This document shows positions 62,366-64,000 of a DNA stretch of 64,000 nt, in pieces; the stretch's first letter is position 1, and every line of letters begins with the position of its first letter. The notes under the pieces were generated by a model that saw only the letters and a program-made list of their open reading frames with translations, ran no database searches and was not told the DNA's origin. A program made the translations under genes and the position numbers. Origin of the DNA: an uncultured Bacteroides sp. (lineage in GTDB: Bacteria; Bacteroidota; Bacteroidia; Bacteroidales; Bacteroidaceae); NCBI GenBank assembly GCA_900544075.1, contig UQTJ01000012.1, positions 1 through 64,000 on the forward strand, read 5' to 3'.

Positions 62366-63108
62366 ATGAAGAATACGTTATACAGGCCGAGAACCTGACC
62401 AAGAGGTTTGGCGATTTTACGGCAGTCGATCATATTACTTTCAACGTAAGGAAAGGAGAGATCTTCGGTTTCCTTGGTGCCAACGGAGCCGGAAAGACTA
62501 CAGCCATGCGAATGCTTTGCGGACTGAGCTGTCCGACGGAGGGTAAAGGAACAGTGGCAGGTTTCGACATAGATAGCGAACCTGAAAAGGTAAAGCGCAA
62601 TATCGGCTATATGAGTCAGAAATTCTCTTTGTACGAAGACTTGAAAGTATGGGAGAACCTGCGTCTGTACGGAGGCATCTATGGAATGAATGACAGAGAA
62701 ATAGCCGAAAAAACAGATGCTGTTCTCCGCAGTATAGATATGGAATCAGAACGCGACACTATGGTGTGCGACCTTCCTTTGGGCTGGAAGCAGAAACTGG
62801 CATTTGCCGTTTCCACTTTCCATAACCCCAAGATAGTATTTCTTGACGAACCGACAGGTGGGGTAGACCCTATCACTCGCCGCCGTTTCTGGGAACAGAT
62901 ATACGGTGCGGCAGCAAGCGGTATCACGGTGTTTGTCACCACTCACTATATGGATGAGGCCGAATACTGCGACCGTGTTTCCATTATGGTGGACGGCAGG
63001 ATAAAGGCATTAGACAGCCCTATGGCACTGCGTAACAAATATGGCGTATCGGATATGGACGAAGTGTTCCGTATGTTGGCACGCGAAGCTACACGAAAAG
63101 GAGATTGA
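62362..63108 (+). CDS. ABC ATPase 2 of the exporter (YbhF-like C-half)
   Basis: A 248-residue ATP-binding protein: Walker A GANGAGKTTAM (39-49), Walker B VFLDEPTGGVDP. The signature reads LPLGWKQKLAF instead of LSGGxxQ, a form seen in YbhF-type proteins. Probably pairs with ATPase 1 as a heterodimer. Confidence 0.9.
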   Translation: MNEEYVIQAENLTKRFGDFTAVDHITFNVRKGEIFGFLGANGAGKTTAMRMLCGLSCPTEGKGTVAGFDIDSEPEKVKRNIGYMSQKFSLYEDLKVWENLRLYGGIYGMNDREIAEKTDAVLRSIDMESERDTMVCDLPLGWKQKLAFAVSTFHNPKIVFLDEPTGGVDPITRRRFWEQIYGAAASGITVFVTTHYMDEAEYCDRVSIMVDGRIKALDSPMALRNKYGVSDMDEVFRMLAREATRKGD

Positions 63109-63113
63109 CATTT

Positions 63114-64000
63114 ATGAAACAGTTTATTACATTTGTCCGTAAGGAATTCCTTCATATATTCCGCGATTCCAGAACCATGCTCATCCTCCTGGGTATGCCC
63201 ATGGTGCAGATGCTTCTGTTTGGTTTTGCCATTACCACCGAAGTGAGAAACACCAAGGTTGCCGTGTTCGACCCTTCGCAAAGCATGGAAACCAGAGCCA
63301 TAAAGGAACGTTTCGATGCCAGCGAGTATTTCACCATAGCCGAAGAAATCCGCGATGTGTCGCGCATAAACGATGTATTCAAGTATGGTGAGATAGGCCT
63401 CGTCATGGTGTTCAGCGATGACTTTGAGAATGAACTCCATCAGGGAGGAGATGCCGCCGTTCAGCTTATCACCGACGGTACTGAACCGAATCAGGCATCA
63501 ATGATAACAGGCTATGCATCCAATATCCTTGCTCAGAGCATGCAGGAACTGTCCGAAGGTAGCAGTGCCCCGTGCCGTATAATACCCGAAATAAGGATGC
63601 TTTACAATCCTCAGGCAGAGAGCGCATACAACTTTGTTCCCGGAGTAATGGGAATGATACTTATGCTTATCTGTGCCATGATGACTTCAATAGCCATTGT
63701 GCGCGAAAAGGAGAACGGTACTATGGAGATACTTCTTGTCTCACCTATGAAACCTATCTACATCATCCTTTCCAAAGTAACACCATATTTCACATTGTCT
63801 ATGGTAAACCTTGCTACAATACTCCTGCTGTCGGTTTATGTGCTCGGAGTACCTGTTGCAGGCAGTCTGTCGCTGTTGCTCCTTGTATCGGTGATATTCA
63901 TCTTCCTTGCATTGTCGCTCGGACTGCTGATCTCCAATGTGGTTAATACCCAGGTGGCAGCCATGCTCGTATCAGGAATGGGACTTATGATGCCTGTCAT
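63114..64000 (+). CDS. ABC-2 type permease of the exporter, cut by window edge
   Basis: The frame from ATG 63114 stays open to the end of the window (295 codons seen). It begins MKQFITFVRKEFLHIFRDS, has a first membrane helix (LILLGMPMVQMLLFGFAI), a large periplasmic domain, then FVPGVMGMILMLICAMMTS, with IVREKENGTMEILLVSPMK as the ABC-2 signature. Matches YbhS/YbhR permeases. A second permease gene is expected beyond the window. Confidence 0.9.
   Translation, partial: MKQFITFVRKEFLHIFRDSRTMLILLGMPMVQMLLFGFAITTEVRNTKVAVFDPSQSMETRAIKERFDASEYFTIAEEIRDVSRINDVFKYGEIGLVMVFSDDFENELHQGGDAAVQLITDGTEPNQASMITGYASNILAQSMQELSEGSSAPCRIIPEIRMLYNPQAESAYNFVPGVMGMILMLICAMMTSIAIVREKENGTMEILLVSPMKPIYIILSKVTPYFTLSMVNLATILLLSVYVLGVPVAGSLSLLLLVSVIFIFLALSLGLLISNVVNTQVAAMLVSGMGLMMPV

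Noticed and set aside
1..64000. tRNA, rRNA, insertion sequences or transposases
   Set aside because: None found by reading; no transposase, integrase or tRNA-like cloverleaf could be supported.

Overview
The window looks like a chromosomal segment of a Bacteroidales bacterium, probably Bacteroides, Phocaeicola or a close relative. Many genes have the Bacteroidetes promoter form (a -7 box TAnnTTTG, often with TTTG about 19-21 bases upstream). Ribosome binding sites are mostly weak. The window also carries families typical of the group: the DUF4810/DUF799 lipoprotein operon, a DUF4286 protein, a Nim-like flavoprotein, a DUF4595-like lipoprotein, split Tex and CobW genes and a large AAA+ protein. 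No rRNA, tRNA, insertion sequence or transposase was recognised.

Layout. 1-1.1 kb: AT-rich end of an accessory region with a 5'-truncated unknown gene and a small conserved gene. 1.2-8.8 kb: AspT-type transporter, MFS transporter, two small lipoproteins (one apparently frameshifted), an inositol-monophosphatase-family gene and an AAA+ ATPase. 8.8-10.1 kb: an AT-rich gene desert with hairpins and many GGTTCA motifs. 10.1-13.8 kb: a DUF1810 gene, a CsgG-type lipoprotein operon and a NYN-domain gene. 13.8-33.2 kb: an AT-rich defence island. It holds a decayed ATPase gene, an XRE-ImmA regulator, a complete type I CRISPR-Cas locus (cas6-cas5-cas3-cas8-cas7-cas4-cas1-cas2), an array of about 89 recognisable repeats, an HNH nuclease gene coupled to a methyltransferase-HIT-Myb fusion gene, and a Doc/Fic toxin-antitoxin pair. 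33.2-41.5 kb: patatin-like lipase, aldose epimerase, SbcD/SbcC, a lipoprotein and a zinc alcohol dehydrogenase. 41.5-46.1 kb: a MarR-controlled EmrAB-TolC-type efflux operon on the minus strand. 46.1-52.1 kb: DUF1847, then an acyl-CoA synthetase/CobW GTPase/Tex operon on the minus strand. 52.3-58.2 kb: DUF4286-RuvC-ModF-like ABC protein, a dicarboxylate symporter with a Nim-like gene, and formate-THF ligase. 58.4-64 kb: a TetR-led TolC/HlyD/two ABC ATPase/ABC-2 permease exporter that runs off the end.

How it fits together. The CRISPR genes are closely spaced or overlapping and on one strand, with the XRE-metalloprotease gene first, so that regulator may control the interference and adaptation genes. 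The array leader lies beside cas2, and repeat errors accumulate towards the far end, giving a clear old-to-new direction. Several spacers derive from the same phage genes in diverged versions, which points to repeated attack by related phages. The HNH and methyltransferase-HIT genes next to the array form the most novel-looking pair. They and the toxin-antitoxin pair are bracketed by two copies of a 14-base sequence. The two efflux operons each carry their own regulator.
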